Shown: piece after piece, positions 8,565 to 16,020 of the stretch | How the letters are laid out: the number at the start of each line of letters is the position of its first letter | How positions within the stretch are numbered: position 1 is the stretch's first letter | Assembly (NCBI RefSeq): GCF_016591715.1 | Contig: NZ_AP024109.1 | Span: 2,666,001-2,730,000, forward strand | From: Mesorhizobium sp. J8 | GTDB taxonomy: Bacteria; Pseudomonadota; Alphaproteobacteria; Rhizobiales; Rhizobiaceae | Direction: 5' to 3' | DNA length: 64,000 nt | Position numbers and translations under genes: made by a program | Notes under the pieces: model-generated | What the model was told of the DNA's origin: nothing | What the model saw: only the letters and a program-made list of their open reading frames with translations | The model's database searches: none

Positions 8565-8815
8565 GCTTTGGCTCCGCCCTCACAACCTCCGGCCAACCGC
8601 CGCAGGAATGTCTCCGCCACTTCGTGGCAGCTCTTTACTCGACGTACCTCGATCAATCGTCCCGTTAATTGCCACCGCGATTCCGCGATCGACCCAAGGC
8701 TCTATGCGGGATACTGTTCCGCCAGTTTGCGAAACAGCTCCCTGATGTCCTTGGCGTCGTACCTGGCTGCCTCCGGCGACGGCGCTGAGCGGACGCCAAA
8801 GGGGGACTTCGACCA
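8565..8815 (-). pseudogene. Decayed second copy of the MoaD/ThiS-like gene
   Basis: This stretch aligns with the intact gene at 10562-10807. Shared runs include GGATACTGTTCCGCCAG, CTCCCTGATGTCCTTGGC and CTCCGGCGACGGCGCTGAGC. Small insertions and deletions break the frame, and the position of the start codon (CAT on the plus strand in the intact gene) reads CAG here, so the start is lost. The copy is clearly diverged, so the duplication is not recent. No product is expected. Confidence 0.75.
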
Positions 8816-8840
8816 GGTTGGACCGGGGACCGTCTCGCCC

Positions 8841-9023
8841 TCAATCCTCCTCCTCCACCACGAACGACAGCGCGATCAGGTCGTCGACGTCGATGCCGCC
8901 ATGGCCGTTGTCGAGCACGTCCGCGACCTTTTGGAAGGCCAGCATGTCATCCATGCTGAGATTGGCTTGTCTCAGCCTGTCCTGCAAACCCGCCACCCTG
9001 GTTTCCAAAGTCGTGGTGATCAT
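8841..9023 (-). CDS. Small acidic hypothetical protein (60 aa)
   Basis: The ATG at 9023 follows a good ribosome site (ACGGAGGC, six-base spacing), which makes this the better supported of two overlapping frames. The product has a leucine/arginine-containing helical N-terminus (LETRVAGLQDRLRQANLS) and a very acidic end (VVEEED). I recognise no family. It overlaps the end of the next upstream gene by 77 bases, suggesting coupled translation or that one of the two frames is not used. Confidence 0.55.
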   Translation of the reverse strand: MITTTLETRVAGLQDRLRQANLSMDDMLAFQKVADVLDNGHGGIDVDDLIALSFVVEEED

Positions 9024-9306
9024 GCTTGCCTCCGTTCTTTTCCAGGGCCGCGTTCCAGACGCCTAGCATCAGGCAGGTGAACACCACCGGCCCGATGAAA
9101 AGGCTGATTGCTACGCCCACGGCCGCCGCGATGCCCATGCGCTCCGCTTTTCCGGAGATCTTTGGAAGTCCGTCATCGGCCGGGATGAGATCGAGCAGGG
9201 ATAGATCGCGGCGATGGAACGCGCCGTTGTCGTTCGCGGGCATTTCGAACGGCTCCCGAAAAAGAAGCTGCTGCCCGGCAAAAGGGTCGCGGGAGCTCAT
9301 CCGCAT
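8947..9306 (-). CDS. Small single-pass membrane protein, hypothetical
   Basis: The product is 119 residues. The N-terminal half is polar (FREPFEMPANDNGAFHRRDLSLLDLIPADDG), followed by a hydrophobic segment of about 25 residues (MGIAAAVGVAISLFIGPVVF and onward), then a His/Gly/Gln-rich tail (KHDHHDFGNQGGG). The tail is the part that overlaps the 60-residue gene downstream and may be less constrained. The start could be 9306 or the second ATG at 9300. I recognise no family. Confidence 0.45.
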   Translation of the reverse strand: MRMSSRDPFAGQQLLFREPFEMPANDNGAFHRRDLSLLDLIPADDGLPKISGKAERMGIAAAVGVAISLFIGPVVFTCLMLGVWNAALEKNGGKHDHHDFGNQGGGFAGQAETSQSQHG

Positions 9307-9309
9307 GGA

Positions 9310-9513
9310 TCACGCCCCCGAGAACGCCGCCTTGCTGTGACGTTCGAAAAGCGCCAGCTTGGCCGAATAGCCGAGCCTGAGCTTGGCCTTGCAGGCGTCG
9401 CAGGGGAAGGTGCTCACCGCCTTGAACCACGAACCGTTTCGAACGATCTGCTGATGGCAATTCGGGCATTCATAGCGGAGACGGGCGTCCCGCAACTCAT
9501 TGGAAATCGACAC
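9310..9513 (-). CDS. Small zinc-ribbon-like protein
   Basis: The 67-residue protein has two CxxC knuckles, YECPNCHQ (C16, C19) and FPCDACKA (C38, C41), separated by 18 residues, the spacing of a zinc ribbon. Such proteins bind nucleic acid or act as adaptor modules. It ends three bases before the start of the small membrane protein at 9306, so the three leftward genes (9513 to 8841) form a tight cluster. I cannot assign it to a named family. Confidence 0.6.
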   Translation of the reverse strand: MSISNELRDARLRYECPNCHQQIVRNGSWFKAVSTFPCDACKAKLRLGYSAKLALFERHSKAAFSGA

Positions 9514-9746
9514 TGTTCACCTCTGCCCCGGCCCTTGTTCTTTCATCGGATGCCGGCCACCTGTGGGCAAGTGGCCGGCGATCCAGCCGGCTGACGATGA
9601 AGGGACTGATTGCTCGTCAGCGCAGTCCTAATGAGATCGCAGGGTTTATGTTTCACGCGATGGACCAATGCGCCGTCGAATGGGACCTCAGTCGGATCGA
9701 GGGCCGTATCAGCGGAACCTAATGTCCGTCGCGCGCTTATGGCCAG

Positions 9747-10118
9747 ATGAGCAGGCGCGGTCTCGATTTTTTCGACAAATGGATGGCGGAGCATCTGCCC
9801 AACCTGCTGACGGATGACCGCGTCGCGGTGGCTGATCTCGCCGACGAGATGATGAAGGCGGCCGGGCGCGAAGGCATCGCGGCCAGCGAGATCGACGAGG
9901 AAGTCGACAGCGTTTTCGAGGTGATCTTCGAGGCGCTGCAGCATCGCGAAGGCAGCCTGGGGGAGGGCGACCAGGCCGTCTTCGAATTGCTTGCAGGACG
10001 CCTGGCAAGGGAAACCGGCATCACTCAGGAGCAAGCCGGCGAGCTGATCGAAACGACCGGAACCGACTGGAGCTCGCTTCTTCGCGAAGCGCATTTCCTG
10101 AAAGAGCAGGGCGGATGA
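9747..10118 (+). CDS. DUF768-type protein, first of a tandem pair
   Basis: The protein is 123 residues, acidic and helical. It opens MSRRGLDFFDKWMAEHLPNL and continues VADLADEMMKAA and ASEIDEEVDSVFEVIFEAL, the pattern of DUF768, a family I know mainly from Mesorhizobium. The adjacent gene has the same three blocks (RGVAFFGQWITDNVL, ISVSELTSKLFADA, EEIEEEVGSAYEAIL), so the two are paralogues. This copy has an extra C-terminal extension of about 50 residues. Its stop overlaps the next start as ATGA. Function unknown. Confidence 0.75.
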   Translation: MSRRGLDFFDKWMAEHLPNLLTDDRVAVADLADEMMKAAGREGIAASEIDEEVDSVFEVIFEALQHREGSLGEGDQAVFELLAGRLARETGITQEQAGELIETTGTDWSSLLREAHFLKEQGG

Positions 10119-10339
10119 GCGAGCGTGGCGTGGCGTTCTTTGGCCAATGGATCACCGATAATGTGCTGCGCGGCAGCGTGGGCGCGGACATCATCTCGGT
10201 CTCCGAGCTGACCAGCAAGCTGTTCGCCGATGCCAGGGCGGCAGGTATTTCCGAGGAGGAGATCGAAGAGGAGGTTGGAAGCGCCTACGAGGCGATCCTG
10301 GCGGCGATCGTCGGTTCCAAGGAGACCGGGAAACCGTAA
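10115..10339 (+). CDS. DUF768-type protein, second of a tandem pair
   Basis: The product is 74 residues and close to the minimal size of the family. It shares the RG-FF-W opening and the EIEEEVGSAYEAIL block with the gene just upstream, overlapping it by four bases, so the two are probably translated together from one message. No catalytic residues, membrane segment or signal peptide are seen. The family has no established function; the paired, coupled arrangement hints at a heteromer, which is inference. Confidence 0.75.
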   Translation: MSERGVAFFGQWITDNVLRGSVGADIISVSELTSKLFADARAAGISEEEIEEEVGSAYEAILAAIVGSKETGKP

Positions 10340-10420
10340 TGGTCGGACCGCCACCCTGATAGGCCGACCGGCGGAACATTAGTGCACGCTAATTATTAAT
10401 CCTCGATAGGAGGATATGCC

Positions 10421-10498
10421 ATGCACAGCATTATCTATATCGTCGGCCTCGTCGTCGTCATTCTCGCCGTCCTGAGCTTTTTCGGGCTCAGGCGATAG
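10421..10498 (+). CDS. 25-residue single-pass membrane peptide
   Basis: The frame encodes MHSIIYIVGLVVVILAVLSF followed by FGLRR, almost all one membrane helix with two arginines at the end. A strong ribosome site, AGGAGG at 10408-10413, lies seven bases before the ATG, and an AT-rich stretch (TAATTATTAATCC) upstream could carry a promoter. Small IIYIVGLVVVVL-type proteins are widely annotated in rhizobia, which supports a real gene. Its role is unknown; the size resembles regulatory membrane peptides. Confidence 0.75.
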   Translation: MHSIIYIVGLVVVILAVLSFFGLRR

Positions 10499-10561
10499 GC
10501 GGTTACCCGAGCGGTCAGCGCGGGATCTGCGAGCCAGCGATGCCGGCAGGCCGCTCGGCCG

Positions 10562-10807
10562 CTATCCCCCCGCCAATCTCGGCAGCAGGAAAATCTCCGC
10601 GTCCTTCGGCAATTCCTTGCTCCAGGTATCCCGATAGATCGTCCCGTCTATCGCCACCGCGATGCCGCGGTCGATCCAGGGCTCTATGCCGGGATACTGT
10701 TCCGCCAGCTTGCGGAACAGTTCCCTGATGTCCTTGGCCTCGATGTCGTGCTTGGCCTTGCCTCCGGCGACGGCGCTGAGCGAGCCCCAAAGGGTGACTT
10801 CGACCAT
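10562..10807 (-). CDS. MoaD/ThiS-family sulfur-carrier-like protein
   Basis: The 81-residue protein has the beta-grasp length and ends in the GG dipeptide used by MoaD and ThiS for C-terminal thiocarboxylation. Features are a first strand VEVTLWGSL, a helix IRELFRKLAEQYPG and a final strand with EIFLLPRLAGG. MoaD provides sulfur for molybdopterin synthesis; ThiS does so for thiamin. This gene lies just downstream of a molybdenum hydroxylase operon on the same strand, which favours a link to the molybdenum cofactor, but orphan carriers of this kind also serve other sulfur transfer paths. A decayed copy lies at 8565-8815. Confidence 0.7.
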   Translation of the reverse strand: MVEVTLWGSLSAVAGGKAKHDIEAKDIRELFRKLAEQYPGIEPWIDRGIAVAIDGTIYRDTWSKELPKDAEIFLLPRLAGG

Positions 10808-10867
10808 TACCGCCTCAAGGTGCGCCGATATTCAGGTGAGGCCGGCTTGCGAATGACGGCTTCCTGC

Positions 10868-10918
10868 GCTTCCGGTGCTCACGTACTTCAAGTACGCTCC
10901 GCTCCGGTTCTCGGAAGC
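10868..10918. repeat. Nested inverted repeat between MoaD-like gene and Mo-hydroxylase operon
   Basis: The outer arms are GCTTCCG (10868-10874) and CGGAAGC (10912-10918). The inner palindrome CGTACTTCAAGTACG (10882-10896) has seven-base arms around one base. No T-run follows on either strand, so it is not a standard terminator. It may be another interspersed repeat or a transcript-stabilising hairpin. Confidence 0.5.
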
Positions 10919-10999
10919 CACCTTGTCTGGTCGCTTCGCGCCCGTCTTCGACTCCGGCTCGGCTTGACCTGAATCTCAACACACCTTGCCCTAGCTCTC

Positions 11000-13264
11000 T
11001 CAGCCTTCCCGCTCTGCGTCCAGCGCCGCCAGAATCCGCGGCGGCGACATCGGGATGTGGGTCATGCGCACGCCCACCGCGTTCGACACCGCGTTGGCGA
11101 TCGCCGCCAGCGGCGGCACGATCGAGGTTTCGCCCACGCCGCGCACGCCATAGGGGTGGTTGGGGTTGGGGATTTCCAGGATCTGCGTGTCGATCATCGG
11201 CAGGTCGGAGCAGACCGGGATGCGGTAGTCGAGGAAGCCCGCATTCTGCAGCCGCCCGTCCTTGCCGTAGATATACTCCTCGTTGAGCGCCCAGCCGATG
11301 CCTTGCGCCGCACCGCCCTGGTACTGGCCCTCGACATAGGTCGGGTGCACCGCCTTGCCGGCATCCTGCACCACCGTATAGCGGATCACGCGGGTCGAGC
11401 CGGTCTCGGGGTCGACCTCGACGTCGCAGATATGCGTGGCGAAGGAGACGCCCGCGCCGTCGGCCACGAGCTCGCTATGGCCGGCGATCGGGCCGCCGGT
11501 CTTGCCGGAGGCGGCGGCGATCTCCTTCAGCGACAGCGGCGACAGGTTGCCGTATTTCTCGCCCTTGGCAATCGCATGGCCCTTTTCCCAGACGACGTCG
11601 TCCACCGGGACATCCCACATCTGCGCCGCGCGCTCGCGCAGGATCTTGATCGCGTTGCGCGCGGCCGAGATCGTCGCCATCGAGGAGGAGAAGGTGCCGC
11701 GGCTGCCGTCGGTCATGTCGTTGTAGCCGAGCGAGGAGGTGTCGGCGACGATCGCCTTGACCTGGGAGTAGTCGATGCCGAGCTCCTCCGCCGCCACCAG
11801 TGACAGCGAGGCGCGGGAGCCGCCCACATCCACCGTGCCCACGGCCAGCGAGACAGAGCCGTCCATGCCGATGTTGAGGTCCGTACAGGTCTGGCCGCCG
11901 AAATTGAACCAGAAGCCGCAGGCCATGCCGCGCCCCTGGTTGGCCTTCAACGGCGCCTTCATGTGCGGATGGTTCTTCACCGCCTCCAGCGTCGGCCCGA
12001 TGCCGATCGGCCCGTAGACCGGACCGTAGGACGAGCGCGTGCCTTCCTGGGCGGCGTTCTTGATGCGGAAGTCCACCGCATCCATGCCGAGCTTCTTGGC
12101 GAGCTCGTCCACCACGCTTTCCACGGCGAAGGCCGCCATGGGTGCGGAGGGCGCGCGATAGGCCGCGGTCTTCGGCCGGTTGACCAGCACTTCGTAGCCG
12201 ACGGTCTTGACGTTCTCGAGCTTGTAGCAGGCGAACGCCGTCATCGCGCCGATCTCGGCCCAAGAGCCGGCATAGGGGCCGCAGCTATAGCGCAGCGTCG
12301 CTTCCGCGGCGGTGATGGTGCCGTCCTTCTTCGCGCCGATCTTGACGTCGATCGAGGTGGCGCTGGTCGGGCCCGAGGCGCGGAACACCTCGTCGCGGGT
12401 CATCACCAGCTTCACGGGACGGCCGGCCTTGCGGGAGAGGGCCAGCGCCACCGGTTCGGCCCACACATGGGTCTTGCCGCCGAAGCCGCCGCCGATCTCC
12501 GACGAGGTGACGCGCAGCTTCGATGCCTCCAGCCCAAGCAGCTGGGCGCAATGCTGGCGGTAGACGAAATGCCCTTGCGTGCAGACCCAGAGGTCCGCCG
12601 TGCCGTCGGCGTTGACGCTCGCCACGCAGGCATGCGGCTCGATATAGCCCTGATGCGTCTGCTCGGTCTTGAAGGAGCGTTCGACGACGAAATCGGCCTC
12701 GGCGAAACCCTTGTGGACATCGCCATGGCCGAACTGCGTGCGCTTGGTGATGTTGGAGGGCTTGGCCGGCTTTTCCTCGAGGCCTTCCGTAAAGACCTGG
12801 TCGTTGATCAGCGGCGCGTGATGCTGCGCGGCCTCGTCGACATCGGTGACATGCGGCAGTACCTCATAGTCGACCTCGATCAGCTTGAGCGCCTGGCGGG
12901 CGGTGCGGGCGTCGATCGCCGCCACCGCGGCCACCGCATGGCCGTCATAGAGCGCCTTCTTGCGCGCCATCGAGTTGTCGAGGATGTCGTACATGGCGGC
13001 GTCGCCGTCGGTGAGGTCCGGCAGGTCCTTCGCCGTGATCACCGCCTTCACGCCGGCGAGCTTTTCCGCCTTGGACGTATCGATGCTCCTGATCACCGCA
13101 TGCGCATGCGGGCTGCGCAGGATTCGGCCGACGAGCTGGCCGGCCATGTTGAAGTCGGCGCCGTAGCGGGCGCGTCCGGTCACCTTGTCGATGCCGTCGG
13201 GGCGGATCGGGCGCGTGCCGACGGAAGCGAACTTGCGTCCTGAAAAGCGCGGATCGAAATTCAT
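11000..13264 (-). CDS. Molybdenum hydroxylase (xanthine dehydrogenase family), molybdopterin-binding large subunit
   Basis: This 754-residue subunit belongs to the xanthine dehydrogenase / CO dehydrogenase family. It has the aldehyde oxidase a/b hammerhead domain first (TGRARYGADFNMAGQLVGRI, GVKAVITAKDLPD), then the cofactor-binding domain with GGGFGGK after SSEIG, and the catalytic glutamate in RGVGETSIVPP (E712). The loop equivalent to the substrate-proximal AYR motif reads AAYRAPSAP, without the cysteine of aerobic CO dehydrogenase, so a CO-oxidising role is unlikely. It forms the L-M-S type complex with the two subunits encoded just upstream. The substrate, perhaps an aldehyde, purine or N-heterocycle, cannot be set. 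Confidence 0.9.
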   Translation of the reverse strand: MNFDPRFSGRKFASVGTRPIRPDGIDKVTGRARYGADFNMAGQLVGRILRSPHAHAVIRSIDTSKAEKLAGVKAVITAKDLPDLTDGDAAMYDILDNSMARKKALYDGHAVAAVAAIDARTARQALKLIEVDYEVLPHVTDVDEAAQHHAPLINDQVFTEGLEEKPAKPSNITKRTQFGHGDVHKGFAEADFVVERSFKTEQTHQGYIEPHACVASVNADGTADLWVCTQGHFVYRQHCAQLLGLEASKLRVTSSEIGGGFGGKTHVWAEPVALALSRKAGRPVKLVMTRDEVFRASGPTSATSIDVKIGAKKDGTITAAEATLRYSCGPYAGSWAEIGAMTAFACYKLENVKTVGYEVLVNRPKTAAYRAPSAPMAAFAVESVVDELAKKLGMDAVDFRIKNAAQEGTRSSYGPVYGPIGIGPTLEAVKNHPHMKAPLKANQGRGMACGFWFNFGGQTCTDLNIGMDGSVSLAVGTVDVGGSRASLSLVAAEELGIDYSQVKAIVADTSSLGYNDMTDGSRGTFSSSMATISAARNAIKILRERAAQMWDVPVDDVVWEKGHAIAKGEKYGNLSPLSLKEIAAASGKTGGPIAGHSELVADGAGVSFATHICDVEVDPETGSTRVIRYTVVQDAGKAVHPTYVEGQYQGGAAQGIGWALNEEYIYGKDGRLQNAGFLDYRIPVCSDLPMIDTQILEIPNPNHPYGVRGVGETSIVPPLAAIANAVSNAVGVRMTHIPMSPPRILAALDAEREG

Positions 13265-13267
13265 GGA

Positions 13268-13744
13268 TCAGGCTCCCTTCATCACGTTGGCAGCGTCCTG
13301 GACGGCGCGCACGATCTTGTCATAGCCGGTGCAGCGGCACAGATTGCCCGCGAGCCCGAAGCGGATTTCCTCCTCGGTGGGCGAGGGGTTCTTCGCCAGA
13401 AGGTCCTTGGCCGCAATCAGGAAACCTGGCGTGCAGATGCCGCATTGCAAGGCCGCGTGCTCCAGGAATTTCTGCTGCAGCGGGTGCAACTGGTCGCCAT
13501 GCGCCATGCCTTCGATGGTCTCGACCTCACGGCCTTCGGCTTCCGCGCCCAGCACCAGGCAGGAGCAGACCAGGCGGCCATCGACGATGACGCTGCAGGC
13601 GCCGCAGTCGCCGGTGCCGCAGCCTTCCTTGGCGCCGGTCAGGCCGAGACGGTCGCGCAGCACTTCCAGCAGCGTCTCGTCGGGCTGGCACAGATATTCG
13701 ACGGCGTCGCCGTTGATCGTGGTTGATACAGCTACACCGGCCAT
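13268..13744 (-). CDS. Molybdenum hydroxylase, [2Fe-2S] small subunit
   Basis: The protein is 158 residues and holds two [2Fe-2S] sites in the usual order. The plant-ferredoxin-like site is GCGTGDCGACS with C42, C47 and C50 plus C62. The second, helical site is QCGICTPGF (C101, C104) and LCRCTGY (C136, C138). It passes electrons from the molybdenum site to the FAD subunit. Its start overlaps the stop of the upstream FAD-subunit gene (TAATG), and only three bases separate its stop from the large-subunit start, so the three are one operon with FAD, iron-sulfur, molybdenum order. Confidence 0.92.
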   Translation of the reverse strand: MAGVAVSTTINGDAVEYLCQPDETLLEVLRDRLGLTGAKEGCGTGDCGACSVIVDGRLVCSCLVLGAEAEGREVETIEGMAHGDQLHPLQQKFLEHAALQCGICTPGFLIAAKDLLAKNPSPTEEEIRFGLAGNLCRCTGYDKIVRAVQDAANVMKGA

Positions 13745-14604
13745 TATTTGCCTCCCGCACGCTTGTAGGCGATTGCCGCGACGCGCCTTGCCAGCACGCC
13801 CGCCACTTTCCGTCTGAATTCGATGGTTCCGCGCTTGTCGTCGATCGGCCGGCAGGCGCCGGAGCAGATCTTGGCCAGCCGCTCCAGCGTCGCTTCGTCG
13901 AGCTTGGAGCCGACCAGCACCTGCCCCGCTTCCTCGACCAGAAGCACCGTGGGCGCCGCGGCGCCCAGCGCCACGCGCGCGGTCTTGATCGCGCCGTGAT
14001 CATCCAGCGTCAGGTTCACGCCGGCGCTCACCACCGCGATGTCCATCTCGGTGCGCGGAATGAAGCGCAGATAGGCGTCGCCCGCATGGTCGGGCCGCTT
14101 GTCGAGCAGGATCGCCTCGATGATCTCGCCCTTGGCGAGCGAGGTGCGGCCCGGCCCGGTCGGCACAGTTTCCACGGCAATGGTGCGCTTGCCAGAAGGC
14201 CCGGCGACCACCGCCTTGGCCCCGGCCGCCACCAGCGCCGGCACGCTGTCGGCGGCGGGCGAGGCGTTGCACAGATTGCCGGTGATGGTACAGCGGCCCT
14301 GCACCTGCTTGGAGCCGATCAAATTGGCCGCCTCGACCACGCCCGGCCACGCCTTGCGGAGCGCCTTGTTCTCGCCCAGCACCGCGCAGGGTACGGCGGC
14401 GCCGATGCGGAAGCCTTCGGCCGTTTCAGTGACGTCGCTCAGGCCGCCTATGCGCTTGATGTCGACGATCAGCTCGGGCTCGATGAAGCCGCCCTTCATC
14501 CTGACCAAAAGGTCGCTGCCCCCGGCCAGGATGGCGGCCGGTCCTACTGCCTTGGCGAGCTCGCCAACGGCATCTTCGATTGAAAGCGGACGTATGTAAC
14601 GCAT
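13744..14604 (-). CDS. Molybdenum hydroxylase, FAD-binding medium subunit
   Basis: The protein is 286 residues. The FAD-binding signatures of the family are present: AILAGGSDLLVRMK near residue 32 and TITGNLCNASPAADSVPALVA around residue 105, with a C-terminal CO-dehydrogenase flavoprotein domain. It accepts electrons from the iron-sulfur subunit and passes them to NAD or another carrier. It is the first gene of the operon, and the promoter should lie in the 220 bases upstream, which also contain an interspersed repeat. Confidence 0.9.
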   Translation of the reverse strand: MRYIRPLSIEDAVGELAKAVGPAAILAGGSDLLVRMKGGFIEPELIVDIKRIGGLSDVTETAEGFRIGAAVPCAVLGENKALRKAWPGVVEAANLIGSKQVQGRCTITGNLCNASPAADSVPALVAAGAKAVVAGPSGKRTIAVETVPTGPGRTSLAKGEIIEAILLDKRPDHAGDAYLRFIPRTEMDIAVVSAGVNLTLDDHGAIKTARVALGAAAPTVLLVEEAGQVLVGSKLDEATLERLAKICSGACRPIDDKRGTIEFRRKVAGVLARRVAAIAYKRAGGK

Positions 14605-14743
14605 CGTCTCCCCTTGGTGATCGCTTTGTCAGCGACCGTTATAAAGCCTCTGGTTATAATGGCCATCCCGTTCGTGCATGTCCGGGTTGGGCCAGAGCCC
14701 TGTTCCAGATGCGCCCAGAGGGCAGGCCAGGGCGACATGGCAT

Positions 14744-14788
14744 GGGGCAGAAGGCGCCCGAAGGGCGGATGAGGGGCGGCGCCGGCGT
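14744..14788. repeat. Interspersed rhizobial repeat, related to 4004-4063
   Basis: The segment GGGGCAGAAGGCGCCCGAAG and its continuation GGCGGATGAGGGGCGGCGCC share the AGAAGG...GGATGAGGGGC-GCGCCGGCGT order with the repeat at 4004-4063. Here the second hairpin is GCGCCC-GAA-GGGCG instead of GGCCGC-GTA-GCGGCC. The stem sequence differs while the flanks are conserved. Confidence 0.65.
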
Positions 14789-14825
14789 TGGTGGTTTGCT
14801 GTCGCTGCCGCAAGCCACAAAACTG

Positions 14826-15353
14826 TTATTCGTTCGAACTCCATACCGGCTCGAACGATACGTTCCGCAACCCGGCCTTGCGCACCCGCTCGACGAACAC
14901 GTCATTGACGAAGACGGGGGAAGCCCGCATCGGCAGCTTGAACACCTCCGCCGTGCCGATCTTCTTGGCGTCGAAGGCGTATCGCTCGATCGCCAGGATG
15001 CCGCCGTCGTCGAACCGCACGATTTGCGAGTGCGCCTCGTCCAGCGCGTCGATCACATTGGTGACATTGAGCAGCCAGACCTCCTCGCCGCGCAGCGCGA
15101 CGAGCTCGCCATAGGGGCCGAGCGCCACGGCGAGCGCATCGACGGCCGGCCGCCGCAACAGCGGCGCGTGCTCGCCGAGCCACGGGAAGTCGGAATAGAG
15201 CCGTTCGCCTTCCTCGACGCGCCGCATCACCGGCGGCTCCCAGCCCTCCAGCGATCGTCCGTCGAGGCTGAAAAATTCCTCGTAAGCGTCGTCATCGGCC
15301 GGCAGCACCCATTCCTGCCCCTCCGACACGGCGAATTGATGGATGGTCGTCAT
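14826..15353 (-). CDS. Imm11-like (DUF1629) protein
   Basis: The 175-residue protein has a C-terminal segment, FKLPMRASPVFVNDVFVERV followed by AGLRNVSFEPVW, which fits the Imm11/DUF1629 family (immunity MXAN_0049 type): a strand, the phrase FVND-FVE, and an end on FEPVW. In polymorphic toxin loci such proteins neutralise a cognate toxin. No toxin gene or secretion tag lies nearby, so it is either an orphan immunity protein or a family member with another role. There is no signal peptide or membrane segment. It is transcribed alone, divergent from the VanZ-like gene. Confidence 0.5.
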   Translation of the reverse strand: MTTIHQFAVSEGQEWVLPADDDAYEEFFSLDGRSLEGWEPPVMRRVEEGERLYSDFPWLGEHAPLLRRPAVDALAVALGPYGELVALRGEEVWLLNVTNVIDALDEAHSQIVRFDDGGILAIERYAFDAKKIGTAEVFKLPMRASPVFVNDVFVERVRKAGLRNVSFEPVWSSNE

Positions 15354-15559
15354 CGCCCGATGGCTCCGCTGGTTTCGTCCGAGGGTCGCGGCTCCAGGCG
15401 GTCACCGAAGCGCGGGCAAGCATGCACCGGCCGCGCGCGCCGTTCAAGGAAGCTCGGGCCTGACTGCGGAGCAGGCCGGCTGCGGGCCCTCGCGCGGAAC
15501 CGATCCACGGCTGGCGCCGGCAATATTGTTATCACGGCCAGCGGCCTGTAAGAGCGGGC

Positions 15560-15907
15560 ATGACCTCCATGTCCCGTCTCGCCGCGTTCGCCCTGCTGGC
15601 TCTCATCACCTTCGCAACGCTGTCGCCAATCCAGCTCCGGCCGCATCTGGGCGACGCCAATGTGGAACGCGCTTTGGCTTACATCCTGCTCGGGGCTGCC
15701 CTGGCGCTCGGGTTCCCCTCCCGGGTGATGCAGACGGTGCTGTTCGTTTGCGCGGTGGCCGGCATTCTCGAATTCCTGCAGCTGTTCGACCCTGGCCGGC
15801 ACGCGCGGGTTGTCGATGGCCTGCTCAAGGCCGCGGCGGGTGTCGCGGGGATTGTCCTGGGGCGCTTCATCATCACGTGGGTGAGCCGCGCCGCGGAGCG
15901 ACGCTAA
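15560..15907 (+). CDS. VanZ-like small membrane protein
   Basis: The protein is 115 residues with four predicted membrane segments. The order matches rhizobial VanZ-like proteins: an N-terminal helix ending LSPIQLRPHLG, a helix AYILLGAALALGFP, a third helix ending ILEFLQLFDPGRHARVVDGL, and a last helix. The acidic/aromatic LEFLQ motif and the conserved arginine/aspartate near DPGRHAR are the family hallmarks. The founding VanZ confers slight teicoplanin resistance; chromosomal relatives are of unknown function. Two ATGs lie four codons apart; the first is used here. Confidence 0.65.
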   Translation: MTSMSRLAAFALLALITFATLSPIQLRPHLGDANVERALAYILLGAALALGFPSRVMQTVLFVCAVAGILEFLQLFDPGRHARVVDGLLKAAAGVAGIVLGRFIITWVSRAAERR

Positions 15908-16020
15908 ACCGCGGCTCACGGCTGAATTGGGTTGCGACCTCATGCACGTCGTATTCAGAGGGCTCGCAGCAAGGATTTCCGCATAAGCTGCGGTCGAACG
16001 ATGGACGATCCCGGAAGTAG

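Noticed and set aside
11963..13243. 426-codon open frame on the plus strand
   Set aside because: Antisense to the molybdenum hydroxylase large subunit; no motif or ribosome site.
13268..14604. Aerobic carbon monoxide dehydrogenase (coxMSL)
   Set aside because: Gene order fits, but the large subunit lacks the cysteine-containing active-site loop of form I enzymes and reads AYRAPSAP, so only the general family is called.
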